Below, piece after piece: positions 25,618 to 34,476 of a stretch of 64,000 bases of DNA. The DNA comes from Bacteroidota bacterium (GTDB lineage Bacteria > Bacteroidota > Bacteroidia > AKYH767-A > 2013-40CM-41-45), in assembly GCA_016720935.1 (NCBI GenBank), contig JADKJP010000005.1, forward strand, positions 372,001 through 436,000, read 5' to 3'. A program made the position numbers and the translations under genes. The notes beneath the pieces were generated by a model. It ran no database searches. It had not been told where the DNA came from and saw only the letters and a program-made list of their open reading frames with translations. Within the stretch, counting starts at the first letter, position 1. Each line of letters starts with the position of its first letter.

Positions 25618-26070
25618 ATGCGCACCTTCGTTACTACCCTACTTATCATTTCTGCTCTTTGTCTCAGTTTTGCATTCACACCTGTTGCTGAAAAAGCATT
25701 GGATTCCGGTAACCTGAAAGTTCTTCCGGCAAATATTACTGAAGAACAACTGGATTCTGTGATGGATCATTTCAAAGCCTCGCTCGGTGTAAAATGCAGT
25801 TTCTGTCATGCCATGGATCCGGATACAAGCAAGGGACGTCATCTTGATTTTGCAAGTGACGCAAAACCTGAAAAAGAAATCGCTCGAAACATGATGCGAA
25901 TGACAGCTTATCTCAATGCAAACTATTTTAATCCTGATCACAGTACACAGACTGATACATTAAAAACAGTAATGTGCTTTACGTGTCATCGTGGATCGAC
26001 GCACATTGATTCAGAAGATTTACTCCCTCAGGTTGACTCGATCATTGAGCTCCAGCACAAAAAACACTAA
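25618..26070 (+). CDS. Periplasmic c-type cytochrome (reaction-centre cytochrome-like)
   Basis: A 150-residue protein with a signal peptide (to about residue 22) and two motifs with a CxxCH pattern: CSFCH near residue 61 and CFTCH near residue 122. The pattern NLKVLPANITEEQLDSVMDHFKASLGVKCSFCHAM resembles the CytoC_RC (PF02276) family of small cytochromes. Conserved methionines (RMTAY, MMRM) could be axial ligands. It is expected in the periplasm for electron transfer; the partner is unknown. It lies 159 bp after rseP on the same strand. Confidence 0.88.
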   Translation: MRTFVTTLLIISALCLSFAFTPVAEKALDSGNLKVLPANITEEQLDSVMDHFKASLGVKCSFCHAMDPDTSKGRHLDFASDAKPEKEIARNMMRMTAYLNANYFNPDHSTQTDTLKTVMCFTCHRGSTHIDSEDLLPQVDSIIELQHKKH

Positions 26071-26480
26071 ATTAATTTTAGTGTACGATCTGCTATAGAT
26101 TGAATTTTCGACTCCTCTTTTTTCTGTCTTCAGATTTACCCGGAAGTTTCTATAAGACGAATATTCGGTCTTTCAATTTGCCCTGCACTCCGCAAAAACT
26201 AATTTGTTTTCCGATTTTAACATAATCAGGATTTGCTTTTGTTGATAAGTGCAGCCGAATTTCCATTGAACATAATATCAGCCTCTGTAAGGCGCATCAA
26301 CAGTGATCACATTGCAAAACTGTAAGGTATGTGAATCTGACTGCTTGTTAATAAATATGCAAGCTCTTACCCTTTTATATTAGATTCACTTCACGATTTT
26401 TCAAATCACAAAAGATTGTTCCGGGGAAAGGACAATCCGCTGGAGAAACAAAACTTCAGCATACAAAAACTCATATCTTG
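26071..26480. other. 410-bp intergenic region with nested inverted repeats
   Basis: No open frame, promoter with both elements or known RNA was recognised. A short outer inverted repeat pairs GTGAATCT (26331-26338) with AGATTCAC (26382-26389), and a smaller stem GCTTG/CAAGC (26343-26347 with 26360-26364) lies inside. It may be chance or a small structured leader of the next gene. Confidence 0.4.
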
Positions 26481-28745
26481 ATGAAGAGATTCACACACCT
26501 GACACTCCTATGCCTGTTCTTTTTTACCGAGGCATCTAACGCACAAGTACCTCCTGTTCGAGGCATGTATGTCAATTTTGTAAACACATGGATCGGAGAT
26601 TCTGTACAGGAAAACAAAATTCTTTACTACTGCTCCTCTAACAACATCAATTACATCACCATTTACGATCTCAATTTACTCAACTGGTCTTATACCCAAA
26701 AAAATGCGCTGGCGTCCTTTATTTCACGTGCCAAAACACAATCTGGAGTAATTCAGGTTGGAGCAGCAGGTGAAACTTATAATTTCTTTAAAAACTATAT
26801 CATTCCCTATAATACCGGCAGGAGTATCGCTTCCGAAAAATTTGATGTACTCAATTATGAATTTGAATTTTGGCTGACATCCAGCATCACAGCTTATTAT
26901 GGTCCGAATTATCTTACACCAAATGGATTCACAGTAGACACTGCCGGCGCATTTGCATTTGCGTTGCAGCAATTTCAAAAAATTGACTCCCTCAGTAATG
27001 TTCATTCTCTTTTGAATGAGATTTATCTCGGATGGCCCACAAGAGGGCAAATGCAAAAACTTGTAGCATCAGCCGACAGAATCTTACTTCATGCCTACCG
27101 TACAAGTGATATTGATGTTTACCAATACGCTCAAACCCGGATTTATGACATTGCAAGCGCGAACAAGCCAATACAAATCATGCCCATCTTTTCCAGTGAA
27201 CCAACTTTTATGGGCCCCTGGTTAGATACACATCCCATTACCCAACCGTATCAAACATTCGAATCGCTTTTCAAACTGGAGCCTGCGTCAATCAAACAAA
27301 ATATCAGTTTGCAGGGATACCAGTGGTTCCTGTATTCACTCATGCCGAAAACTTCACTGGCTAATGCTTCAATCAGTAGCAGCGGACCATTGAGTTTTTG
27401 TTCAGGAGGAAGTGTAACTCTCACTGCAAGTGCAGGAGCTGCTTACTTATGGAGTCCGGGAGGACAAACCACCAACTCCATCGTTGTTACAAATTCAGGA
27501 AACTATACTGTCACAGTAACAGGTGCAAGCGGAAACAGTGCTACATCACCGGCAGTAACAGTGAGCGTAACCAGCAGTGGCCCCGTTCCTACAATTTCAG
27601 CCAGCGGTCCTGTTGCATTTTGCACCGGCGGCAGTGTTGTTTTGTCGAGCAGCAGTTCAGGTACATATCTTTGGTCGAACGGACAAACCACACAGTCTAT
27701 CACAGTAAACGCAAGTGGTAATTATTCTGTGCGGACAACAGCAAATGGTTGCTCTCAAAATTCAGCCACCACTGTAGTTAGTGTCACTGCAACTCCTCCT
27801 GTGCCAACAATAACTGCAAGCGGCCCTTTAAACATTTGTCCCGGGAAACCGGTCACGCTTACCAGTTCTGCATCTGCAGGTTATCTCTGGTCGAACGGAG
27901 CAACAACCCGCTCTGTCGTTGTAGCCGGAGCCGGTACATATTCAGTGAGGGCGTATGGAGGGCCGGCGTGTTTTGCAACATCAGTGAATAAAACAATTTC
28001 ACTATTAACAGCGCCAAACACACCAGTAATTTCACTGAATGGTTCAGCAACACTCTCTGCATCACACCCGAGTGTTGCATTAACTTCTACTTCCGCAAAT
28101 ACATACCTGTGGTCGACCACACAAACCACTCGCAGTATTACAGTAAACATGCAGGGAAGTTATGTTGTGACTATCACTGCAGCGAACGGTTGTACCGCTT
28201 CTTCAAATGCTGTCGCAATCATTGCAAATGGTTGTACTCCTCCTGCTGTGCCGGTAATTTCCACAAGCGGGTCAACGGTTATTACATCGGGCCAAAGTGT
28301 TACACTCACAAGTACACTTGCCGGAGGTTATCTTTGGTCAACAGGCGCAACCTCCCGTTCTATAGTCGTGAACACAGCAGGCACCTATACTGTTAGAGCT
28401 TATAATGCCGGAAGCTGCTATTCAACTTCTTCTCCTGTTTCAGTATATGTGATAAGTGCAAGAATGGCGGAACCAGAAGACGCAGAAGAAAAGATTTCTC
28501 TTGTTACTTCGGCTTATCCGAATCCTGTATCCACTCAAATGAACCTGCTGTTTAGTTCAATTGTTGAGATGCAACAATTAATTCAAATTTTTGATCTCTC
28601 CGGCAGAGAAGTCTTGCGAAAATATACTCCTGTAAACGCCGGAGAAAACTTGATTACTCTCGACCTCTCAGAATTACAGAGCGGGCTTTATCTTTTGTGC
28701 AGAAATGAAGAAAAAGAAAACAGCATTCGAATTGTAAAAAAATAA
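26481..28745 (+). CDS. T9SS cargo protein: unclassified N-terminal domain plus Ig-like repeats
   Basis: A 754-residue secreted protein (signal peptide to about residue 22, ending SNAQ). Residues about 25-300 form one domain I do not recognise (RGMYVNFVNTWIGD, INYITIYDLNLLNWSY, FDVLNYEFEFWL, ADRILLHAYRT, GYQWFLYSLM). Alternating strand/helix pattern and acidic residues at strand ends suggest a TIM barrel, perhaps a glycosidase-like fold, but no catalytic pair is certain. Then come five Ig-like repeats of ~75-90 residues, each with the pattern SGxVTLT-YLWSxGxTTxSIxV. A T9SS type A sorting domain closes it (TSAYPNPVSTQMNLLF to the end). The ATG at 26481 is chosen over a TTG 3 bases upstream. Confidence 0.88.
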   Translation: MKRFTHLTLLCLFFFTEASNAQVPPVRGMYVNFVNTWIGDSVQENKILYYCSSNNINYITIYDLNLLNWSYTQKNALASFISRAKTQSGVIQVGAAGETYNFFKNYIIPYNTGRSIASEKFDVLNYEFEFWLTSSITAYYGPNYLTPNGFTVDTAGAFAFALQQFQKIDSLSNVHSLLNEIYLGWPTRGQMQKLVASADRILLHAYRTSDIDVYQYAQTRIYDIASANKPIQIMPIFSSEPTFMGPWLDTHPITQPYQTFESLFKLEPASIKQNISLQGYQWFLYSLMPKTSLANASISSSGPLSFCSGGSVTLTASAGAAYLWSPGGQTTNSIVVTNSGNYTVTVTGASGNSATSPAVTVSVTSSGPVPTISASGPVAFCTGGSVVLSSSSSGTYLWSNGQTTQSITVNASGNYSVRTTANGCSQNSATTVVSVTATPPVPTITASGPLNICPGKPVTLTSSASAGYLWSNGATTRSVVVAGAGTYSVRAYGGPACFATSVNKTISLLTAPNTPVISLNGSATLSASHPSVALTSTSANTYLWSTTQTTRSITVNMQGSYVVTITAANGCTASSNAVAIIANGCTPPAVPVISTSGSTVITSGQSVTLTSTLAGGYLWSTGATSRSIVVNTAGTYTVRAYNAGSCYSTSSPVSVYVISARMAEPEDAEEKISLVTSAYPNPVSTQMNLLFSSIVEMQQLIQIFDLSGREVLRKYTPVNAGENLITLDLSELQSGLYLLCRNEEKENSIRIVKK

Positions 28746-28782
28746 TTACCATTCCGGAACTGATCCTCGAACCCGGTATTTC

Positions 28783-28827
28783 AAAATCCTGACTGTTCTT
28801 CTGAGAATAATCAGGATTTTGTTTTTG
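28783..28827 (+). terminator. Intrinsic terminator of the 754-residue cargo gene
   Basis: AAAATCCTGA (28783-28792) pairs with TCAGGATTTT (28811-28820) and is followed by GTTTTTG. It lies 38 bases after the stop codon. Confidence 0.8.
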
Positions 28828-29036
28828 TTGCAGTCATTTTAGCAGTCAAAAACAGTTTTACCCGATTTCCTTTTCCTTCGGTTTAATCCCGGATAAGCCA
28901 ATGAATCTTTGATACCATTTTACAAATATTTGATATTGTTTGAATACTGTTGTTTAAAGAGGAGTCAGAAGGAAAAGAATGACAATTGTCATCTACTTTT
29001 GTGATCAAAATAAACCTTGAATTTTGTCTTATGTAC

Positions 29037-29044
29037 TAACTTTG
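29037..29044 (+). promoter_or_regulatory. -7 element of the ABC exporter operon
   Basis: TAACTTTG (TAnnTTTG) lies 6 bases before the ATG at 29051, so the message is probably near-leaderless. TTG at 29017-29019 is a possible -33 element 17 bases upstream. Confidence 0.5.
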
Positions 29045-29050
29045 ATAGAT

Positions 29051-30130
29051 ATGAACAAGGTCCTCTTATACATCCTATTGATAGCATTGTCTGGATGTGG
29101 GAAAAAAACCGAAAAAGTTAACCCCCGGAATGGTGCAATAACAGAATCGGTGTATGCTTCCGGAATTTTGAAAAGTAAAAATCAATACGATGCTGTTGCA
29201 CCTGTAAATGGAATCATCAAACAGATTTTTGTTTCGGAAGGTGACCTGGTAAAAGCAGGAACTCCGATACTTTCCATTGCCAGTGAAACTCAAAAGTTAA
29301 ATAAAGAAAATGCGGAACTAGCGGCACATTTTTCTGATTTGAAAGCAAATGAAGGAAAACTAAATGAAGCAAAATTGTTTGTTGATTTAGCCAGGAACAA
29401 AATGAAGAATGACTCAGTATTATTCTTCCGTCAAAAATCACTCTGGGAACAACAGGTTGGTTCAAAAGTTGAACTTGAACAAAGAGAACTTGCTTACGAA
29501 AACTCCAAAACTGCATGGTATTCCTCCATTGTAAAGCTAGAAGATCTGCAACGACAATTGGATTTCAATTCTTCACAGGCGAGAAATAATCTGAAAATTT
29601 CAAATCAACTGGAAAGTGACTTCACACTGAAAAGCGAAATCGACGGAGTTGTGTATTCGTTGCCAAAATCAGTCGGCGAAATTGTTGGTCCCCAATCTAC
29701 CCTGGCTATCATCGGTGACAAAAAACAGTTTGTTTTGGAAATGCAGGTCGATGAATTTGATATATTGAAAATAAAACCGGGAGCCAAAGTACTTGTAACA
29801 ATGGATAGTTACAAAGGTCAAGTGTTTGACTCAAGGGTTACACGTATATTTCCTTACATGAACGAGCGAAGTAAAACGTTTCTTGTGGAAGCGGAATTTA
29901 GCAATCAACCGGAGACACTTTATCCGAATATTACATTTGAAGCGAATATTATTCTTCAGCAAAAAGAAACCACTCTGCTTATTCCCAGAAATTTTCTTTT
30001 GCATGATTCTCTTGTTGTGAAAAGCAGCGGCGATACCGTTGTTGTGAAAACGGGAGCCAAAGACTATAAGCAGGTTGAAATAATTTCAGGAATAAAAGCA
30101 GAGGATGAATTGCTAAAACCAACGGAATGA
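29051..30130 (+). CDS. HlyD-type periplasmic adaptor lipoprotein of an ABC exporter
   Basis: A 359-residue membrane-fusion protein. The ATG at 29051 gives a lipoprotein signal (LSGC, lipobox). The lipoyl-like half-motifs (VNGIIKQIFVSEGDLVKAGTPILSI and SEIDGVVYSLPKSVGEIVGPQSTLAIIGD) flank a coiled-coil hairpin (about 75-200, ENAELAAHFSDLKANEGKLNEAK and so on), followed by beta-barrel and membrane-proximal parts. Adaptors of this type link an inner-membrane ABC permease to the outer membrane. It overlaps the permease gene by 4 bp (ATGA). Closest familiar layout: DevB-type adaptors of DevBCA/MacAB systems. Confidence 0.9.
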   Translation: MNKVLLYILLIALSGCGKKTEKVNPRNGAITESVYASGILKSKNQYDAVAPVNGIIKQIFVSEGDLVKAGTPILSIASETQKLNKENAELAAHFSDLKANEGKLNEAKLFVDLARNKMKNDSVLFFRQKSLWEQQVGSKVELEQRELAYENSKTAWYSSIVKLEDLQRQLDFNSSQARNNLKISNQLESDFTLKSEIDGVVYSLPKSVGEIVGPQSTLAIIGDKKQFVLEMQVDEFDILKIKPGAKVLVTMDSYKGQVFDSRVTRIFPYMNERSKTFLVEAEFSNQPETLYPNITFEANIILQQKETTLLIPRNFLLHDSLVVKSSGDTVVVKTGAKDYKQVEIISGIKAEDELLKPTE

Positions 30131-31386
30131 ATATTAAGCTGATCAAAGACATCTCTGTCTCTCTCCTGCTTGCCCGTTGGAAACAAACATTGGTCGCAGC
30201 CATCGGGGTAACGTTCAGCATTACAATGTTTATCGGATTGCTGAGTTTCATGTCGGGACTAAATCGGCTGCTGGATGGCCTTGTGATAAACCGTACCGCT
30301 CATGTTCGTTTGTACAATGAAATTTTACCTTCAAAAGATCAACCCGCGGATCTGTCTTCTGAATTCCAAAATCACTACAACTTCGTTCGATCAGTCAAGC
30401 CTAAAAAAGAAATGCTTGAAATCCGGAACAACGCTGCCATCATGAGTACGTTGAAAAAGGATCCTCGCGTTTCCGGTATCGCGCCAAAAATTACAGCACC
30501 GGTTTTTTATACGGTTTCTACAATTGAGCTCACCGGAGTGATAAACGGAATTGATGTGGAAGCGGAAAACCGTTTGTTTACCTTCAAAGATTATGTGACC
30601 AGCGGGAATTACATCGATTTAAAGAATGTACCCAATAGCATTATTCTCGGTAAAGGAGCTGCTGACAAAATGCTTGCAAACATTGGAGACATGATCAATG
30701 TGACAACAAGTCAGGGAGAACGCATGCAATTAAAAGTAGTTGGGTACTATCAATCCGGATTATCGGATATCGATAAAGTGCAAAGCTATGCTTCCATTGC
30801 TACCACACAAAAACTATTAGGTGTATCCAATAATTACATTACCGATATTCAAATAAAACTCAAAGACATTCAAACTGCTCCATTGCTTGCAAAAGAATTC
30901 CGGCAATTATTCGATGTTGAGGCAATGGACATACAGACCGCCAATGCGCAATTCGAAACAGGCAGCTATGTTCGTACTCTCATATCTTACTCTGTAGGGA
31001 TCACCTTGTTGATAGTTGCAGGTTTCGGAATCTACAATATCCTGAACATGATGATCTATGAAAAAATGGATTCCATCGCGATATTGAAGGCTACCGGATT
31101 TTCAGGAAAAGACGTAAACAGAATTTTTATCTCCATCGCCTTGACGATTGGAATTTTTGGCGGATTGTTAGGGCTGGTGTTTGGCTTTGGTGTATCCGCG
31201 CTTATTGATCAGATTCCTTTTAATACAACCGCACTTCCCACCATTAAAACTTATCCTGTCGATTACAATCCAAAGTTCTACCTCATCGGCATTTTGTTTT
31301 CGATCATCACAACTTATTTTGCAGGATACTTTCCCTCACGAAAAGCCAGTAAAATAGATCCTGTCATCATTATTCGTGGAAAATAA
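30127..31386 (+). CDS. FtsX-like ABC transporter permease
   Basis: A 419-residue permease. An N-terminal helix (about 20-45, TLVAAIGVTFSITMFIGLLSFM) precedes a large periplasmic MacB-like domain (about 60-275). Three C-terminal helices follow (LISYSVGITLLIVAGFGIYNILNM, ISIALTIGIFGGLLGLVFGFGV, FYLIGILFSIITTYFAGYFPSRKASKIDPV). The EKMDSIAILKATGFSGKDV loop after helix 2 is typical of FtsX/MacB/DevC permeases. Together with the adaptor and the ATPase it forms an envelope exporter or mechanotransmission complex; the cargo (lipid, peptide or glycolipid) is not identifiable. Confidence 0.92.
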   Translation: MNIKLIKDISVSLLLARWKQTLVAAIGVTFSITMFIGLLSFMSGLNRLLDGLVINRTAHVRLYNEILPSKDQPADLSSEFQNHYNFVRSVKPKKEMLEIRNNAAIMSTLKKDPRVSGIAPKITAPVFYTVSTIELTGVINGIDVEAENRLFTFKDYVTSGNYIDLKNVPNSIILGKGAADKMLANIGDMINVTTSQGERMQLKVVGYYQSGLSDIDKVQSYASIATTQKLLGVSNNYITDIQIKLKDIQTAPLLAKEFRQLFDVEAMDIQTANAQFETGSYVRTLISYSVGITLLIVAGFGIYNILNMMIYEKMDSIAILKATGFSGKDVNRIFISIALTIGIFGGLLGLVFGFGVSALIDQIPFNTTALPTIKTYPVDYNPKFYLIGILFSIITTYFAGYFPSRKASKIDPVIIIRGK

Positions 31387-31387
31387 A

Positions 31388-32068
31388 ATGAACACGCCAA
31401 TTCTTGAGGCCTCCGGTATTTCCAAATACTTCCACGATCCCGCGACCGTTCAAGTGCTCAACAATATTTCATTTGCCATTAAAAAGGGGGAGTTTATTTC
31501 GGTGATTGGAAAATCAGGTTGTGGAAAATCAACTTTGTTGTACATTCTCTCGACGATGGACACTGATTATGAGGGAAACCTGTTCATTGACGGGGAAAAC
31601 ATGCGGCCCAAAAAAGAATCCGAATTGGCGGTGATTCGAAATGAAAAGATTGGCTTTGTCTTTCAATTCCATTATTTACTGAATGAATTTTCCGTTTTAA
31701 GAAATGTCATGTTGCCGGGACAAAAGCTCATGAAATATTCCGACAAAGAGCTCGAGCATCGCGCTTATGAAAAGCTGAAAATTCTGGGAATTGAAAAAGA
31801 AGCATTGAAAAGACCGAATCAATTATCCGGTGGAGAAAAACAACGTGTAGCGATCGCTCGTGCCTTGATCAATGACCCCCTGATCATTATGGGAGACGAG
31901 CCAACAGGAAATCTGGACAAGAAAAACAGTGAAATCGTTTTTAGTATTTTTCAGGAGCTCACAACTACTTTCAATCAAACATTACTCATTGTTACACATG
32001 ACAATGAATTTGCTGCCCGTACACAACGCACCATCGAAATGGAAGATGGAAAAATAATCAAAGGGTAA
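31388..32068 (+). CDS. ABC transporter ATP-binding protein (MacB/LolD type)
   Basis: A 226-residue nucleotide-binding domain: Walker A GKSGCGKST, Q-loop FVFQFHYLL, signature LSGGEKQRVAIARAL, Walker B PLIIMGDEPTGNLD, and H-loop VTHD. I start at the ATG at 31388, one base after the permease stop; a GTG 12 bases upstream is in frame but would overlap the permease. It energises the FtsX-like permease. No separate outer membrane factor gene follows, so a shared TolC-like protein would be needed. Confidence 0.95.
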   Translation: MNTPILEASGISKYFHDPATVQVLNNISFAIKKGEFISVIGKSGCGKSTLLYILSTMDTDYEGNLFIDGENMRPKKESELAVIRNEKIGFVFQFHYLLNEFSVLRNVMLPGQKLMKYSDKELEHRAYEKLKILGIEKEALKRPNQLSGGEKQRVAIARALINDPLIIMGDEPTGNLDKKNSEIVFSIFQELTTTFNQTLLIVTHDNEFAARTQRTIEMEDGKIIKG

Positions 32069-32110
32069 TATCAAGAAAATCGAAAAGTGGATGTTTCAGG
32101 AGTCTTGGTT

Positions 32111-32386
32111 TTAAAATGCCATCAGGCCCTCGATTCCTTCCATTTCCTTATACTTTTCAATAATTGAATCCGCCGAGAGCATAACCTCCTTTATGGTGAT
32201 ACTGATGTATTTTCCGTTAGCAGATTCCTTTTTTGTTATCACCGATTCATTGGAAAATTTAGATTCTACAAGCGCGATTCGCTTGTTATCTGCCGGCACG
32301 ATAAATTTAAACATATAAACCTGTGGCCAGTTACCGATTTTATTCAGCTCTTTCCGCAAATTTTCGTAAGGGTCAGGCATATTCAT
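32111..32386 (-). CDS. DUF493 family protein (YbeD-like)
   Basis: A 91-residue small alpha/beta protein. The pattern PDPYENLRKELNKIGNWPQVYMFKFIVPADNKRIALVESKFSN and GKYISITIKEVMLSADSIIEKYKEMEGIEGLMAF matches DUF493/YbeD, an ACT-like ferredoxin-fold family near the lipoate genes in E. coli, function unknown. Two starts are possible, ATG at 32386 or 32380. It converges with the ABC exporter operon and diverges from the S4 gene. Confidence 0.85.
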   Translation of the reverse strand: MNMPDPYENLRKELNKIGNWPQVYMFKFIVPADNKRIALVESKFSNESVITKKESANGKYISITIKEVMLSADSIIEKYKEMEGIEGLMAF

Positions 32387-32443
32387 GCGATGAAGGTACG
32401 GAATAATGCATTTGTTACTACTTTTGAAACCTAAGCCTGGCAC

Positions 32444-32650
32444 ATGGAAACATTCAAAATGAAAGGAACAACAATTACCCTCAATCGTTTATTAAAAATG
32501 ATGGGTTGGTGTTCAAGCGGCGCGGAAGCCAACGCCCTCATCGATGAAGGGCTTGTGAAGGTAAATGGAGTAGTAGAGCTGAGAAGACGAAATAAACTGG
32601 AGGCCGGAGCGAAAGTGGAATTTGAAAATCAGATTGTAGTAATTGAGTGA
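32444..32650 (+). CDS. S4 domain RNA-binding protein
   Basis: A 68-residue protein that consists of little more than one S4 fold: TLNRLLKMMGWCSSGAEANALIDEGLVKVNGVVELRRRNKLEAGAKVEFENQIVVI. Such single-domain S4 proteins (YaaA/YbcJ type) bind structured RNA; roles in ribosome quality control or assembly are known for some. A TACTTTTG -7 element lies at 32419-32426 in the divergent gap, 17 bases before the ATG, so its own promoter is likely. Confidence 0.85.
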   Translation: METFKMKGTTITLNRLLKMMGWCSSGAEANALIDEGLVKVNGVVELRRRNKLEAGAKVEFENQIVVIE

Positions 32651-32804
32651 ATCGGTCCTCACTGAAAATAATGATTAACGTTTTTCCTTTGACAAATATC
32701 TTTTTTTGCCATCAAGTACAATGGCTTTTATGACGGTGATTTTATACAAAAAGACGCTTCCTTGCCTTCCTGTTTTTTGTCTTTTCCAGAATATCTCTTA
32801 AAAC

Positions 32805-32818
32805 TTGATCATTATCAT
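32805..32818 (+). promoter_or_regulatory. Fnr-like box upstream of the DJ-1/PfpI gene
   Basis: TTGATCATTATCAT matches the Fnr consensus TTGAT-N4-ATCAA at 9 of 10 fixed positions. Its centre is 65 bases before the ATG at 32877. A weak -7-like TAAATTCA (32841-32848) would place the transcription start near 32853, about 41 bases from the centre, which is the usual spacing of an activator site. Confidence 0.4.
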
Positions 32819-32876
32819 TGGATTTACTTCTAAATTGGGTTAAATTCATGGGTTGTCTCTATCTAAAAACCCAACC

Positions 32877-33455
32877 ATGAAAAAAGTTGTATTCATCGTC
32901 CCCCCAGAACTATTCCGTGATGAAGAGCTTCTTCGTCCCATGGAAATTTTAAATTTAGAAGGAATTCAAACCGACATTGCCAGTACAGTCATAAAAACAA
33001 TAACCGGCATGAAGGGAACTGAAATCAATGCCACGATAAAAATATCAGAGATAGATCCCGAAGATTACGATTCGTTAATTGTAATTGGAGGCACCGGAAC
33101 ACAAACACATTTATGGAATTACCGGCCATTGCTGTTAATCCTGAAAAGAGCCCATGAAGAGGGGAAACTCGTAGGTGGAATTTGTTCCGGGAGTGTTGTA
33201 CTTGCACATTCTGGTATCTTGGCGGGTAAAAAAGCAACTACCTTTCCCGCCATCAGCTATTTCACCGAGTTGAAGAGATCCGGAGCAATCTATAATCCTT
33301 CGGGTATTGAGGTTGTCGACAACATTATTACCGGAAGCGGACCTGATGCTGCGAATGAATTTGGAAAAGCTATTGCTAGAATCCTGAATGAAAATCTGAA
33401 CAAATTTCACGAAAGTGTTTCTATGCCATTGAATTCTCCTTTCAATGATGTATAA
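32877..33455 (+). CDS. DJ-1/PfpI family protein
   Basis: A 192-residue DJ-1/PfpI superfamily protein. The nucleophile elbow GGICSGSVVLAHSGILAGKKATTFP holds the conserved cysteine; a glutamate near the N-terminus (RDEELLRPMEIL) and the ITGSGPDAANEFGKAIARIL end match the family. Activities in the family vary: protease/chaperone, glyoxalase or deglycase claims, isonitrile hydratase. It lacks a signal peptide, so it is cytoplasmic. I prefer the ATG at 32877; a TTG-started frame is longer by 8 residues. An Fnr-like box lies upstream. Confidence 0.9.
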   Translation: MKKVVFIVPPELFRDEELLRPMEILNLEGIQTDIASTVIKTITGMKGTEINATIKISEIDPEDYDSLIVIGGTGTQTHLWNYRPLLLILKRAHEEGKLVGGICSGSVVLAHSGILAGKKATTFPAISYFTELKRSGAIYNPSGIEVVDNIITGSGPDAANEFGKAIARILNENLNKFHESVSMPLNSPFNDV

Positions 33456-33652
33456 TTCTTTATTCTGATTTTAAAAGAAGAATCCGGCTGAATTCCGGAG
33501 ATCTCTTACGATTCGTCTCTCTTTATTCGCGGAAAGAGACGAGCAAGATCTGTTTTAAGTTCCGAACGCCTGACTGTGTATATTATTACTTCTACCAGAA
33601 TATAAATTCCGGTTTGCTTTTTACTTTCGAGGCACAATCCAATTTGTTCCGA

Positions 33653-34426
33653 ATGAAAAAAACCTTCCCGAAAGGCATATTCTGCTTGTTTTTTGCAATT
33701 GCATTATGGTTAAACACAAATGCATCTGCGCCAGACTCCATCATTCCTCCACAGGGATCTATTTTAGTCATCCCTTATATCCCGGCAATGCATTTAAGCG
33801 ATGCCGATTTTGATATCGCGGAGGAATCAGAAATGGACCAAGGTCAGGTACGCTCCCGGTTCCGGGCAGGTTTGGTAAAAGCCCTGAATCAACAATTTAC
33901 CGAGGTCTACGATATACGTCTTCCGGAACAGGATTTTGTTGAACAGGATATGCGAGACATGGATCTGATCTATCATAGCCTCTCATTCGAACAGGACACC
34001 ATCTATCCGGTTAAATTTCCGCAAAAGGATTCAACACTTTTATTAAAGAAATTGTTCAGAAAAAGCGACTCAAAAAGCTATAAGCCCATTGATAAAAAAT
34101 ACATGAATGTCGTTGTACGCGATCCTGCTTTGCTTCCTGATCTCGCGAAAAAATACAATAACGATTATTTTATTTTTCTGAATGAAGTGGATATAAAAAC
34201 ACATTTTGAAGATTGTATCAACCTGGCTTTAAAAATTTACCAGCGGGAAATCAAAGTACATTACACTATTTTCGATAAAAAAGGAAACCAGGTATATGGA
34301 GATGTTGCCGTCGTTCAGTTTCCATCCAATGAAAACCGTGTTGACGAAATCGTGAAACAGAATTTTCCGAAAATTTCTGATTATGTCTTAGGCTCCATGA
34401 AGCATTTGCACAAAGACGATCATTAA
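33653..34426 (+). CDS. Secreted hypothetical protein
   Basis: A 257-residue protein with a signal peptide (MKKTFPKGIFCLFFAIALWLNTNASA). The mature part contains VIPYIPAMHLSDADFDIAEESEM, a mixed alpha/beta region with YFIFLNEVDIKTHFEDC, and a charged C-terminus. There is no lipobox, membrane helix or sorting domain, so it should be soluble in the periplasm or bound to a membrane through a partner. I do not recognise the family. The ATG at 33653 is used; the in-frame TTG at 33614 lies before the signal peptide. Confidence 0.75.
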   Translation: MKKTFPKGIFCLFFAIALWLNTNASAPDSIIPPQGSILVIPYIPAMHLSDADFDIAEESEMDQGQVRSRFRAGLVKALNQQFTEVYDIRLPEQDFVEQDMRDMDLIYHSLSFEQDTIYPVKFPQKDSTLLLKKLFRKSDSKSYKPIDKKYMNVVVRDPALLPDLAKKYNNDYFIFLNEVDIKTHFEDCINLALKIYQREIKVHYTIFDKKGNQVYGDVAVVQFPSNENRVDEIVKQNFPKISDYVLGSMKHLHKDDH

Positions 34427-34476
34427 CAAAAATCAAATTCCCCTTTCATGGAGATCATACTTATATTTAAACAGCA

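Larger units (their letters stand above)
28746..29050. other. Intergenic region between cargo gene and ABC exporter operon
   Basis: This 305-bp stretch contains the terminator of the upstream cargo gene (28783-28827) and the promoter of the exporter operon (29037-29044). The remaining ~200 bases are AT rich, and I see no other feature. Confidence 0.6.

Noticed and set aside
32848..32880. A 10-codon upstream frame (MGCLYLKTQP) whose stop overlaps the DJ-1 start (ATGA), with a small stem around the start codon
   Set aside because: The predicted transcription start near 32853 would lie inside this frame, and so short an overlap is easily due to chance.
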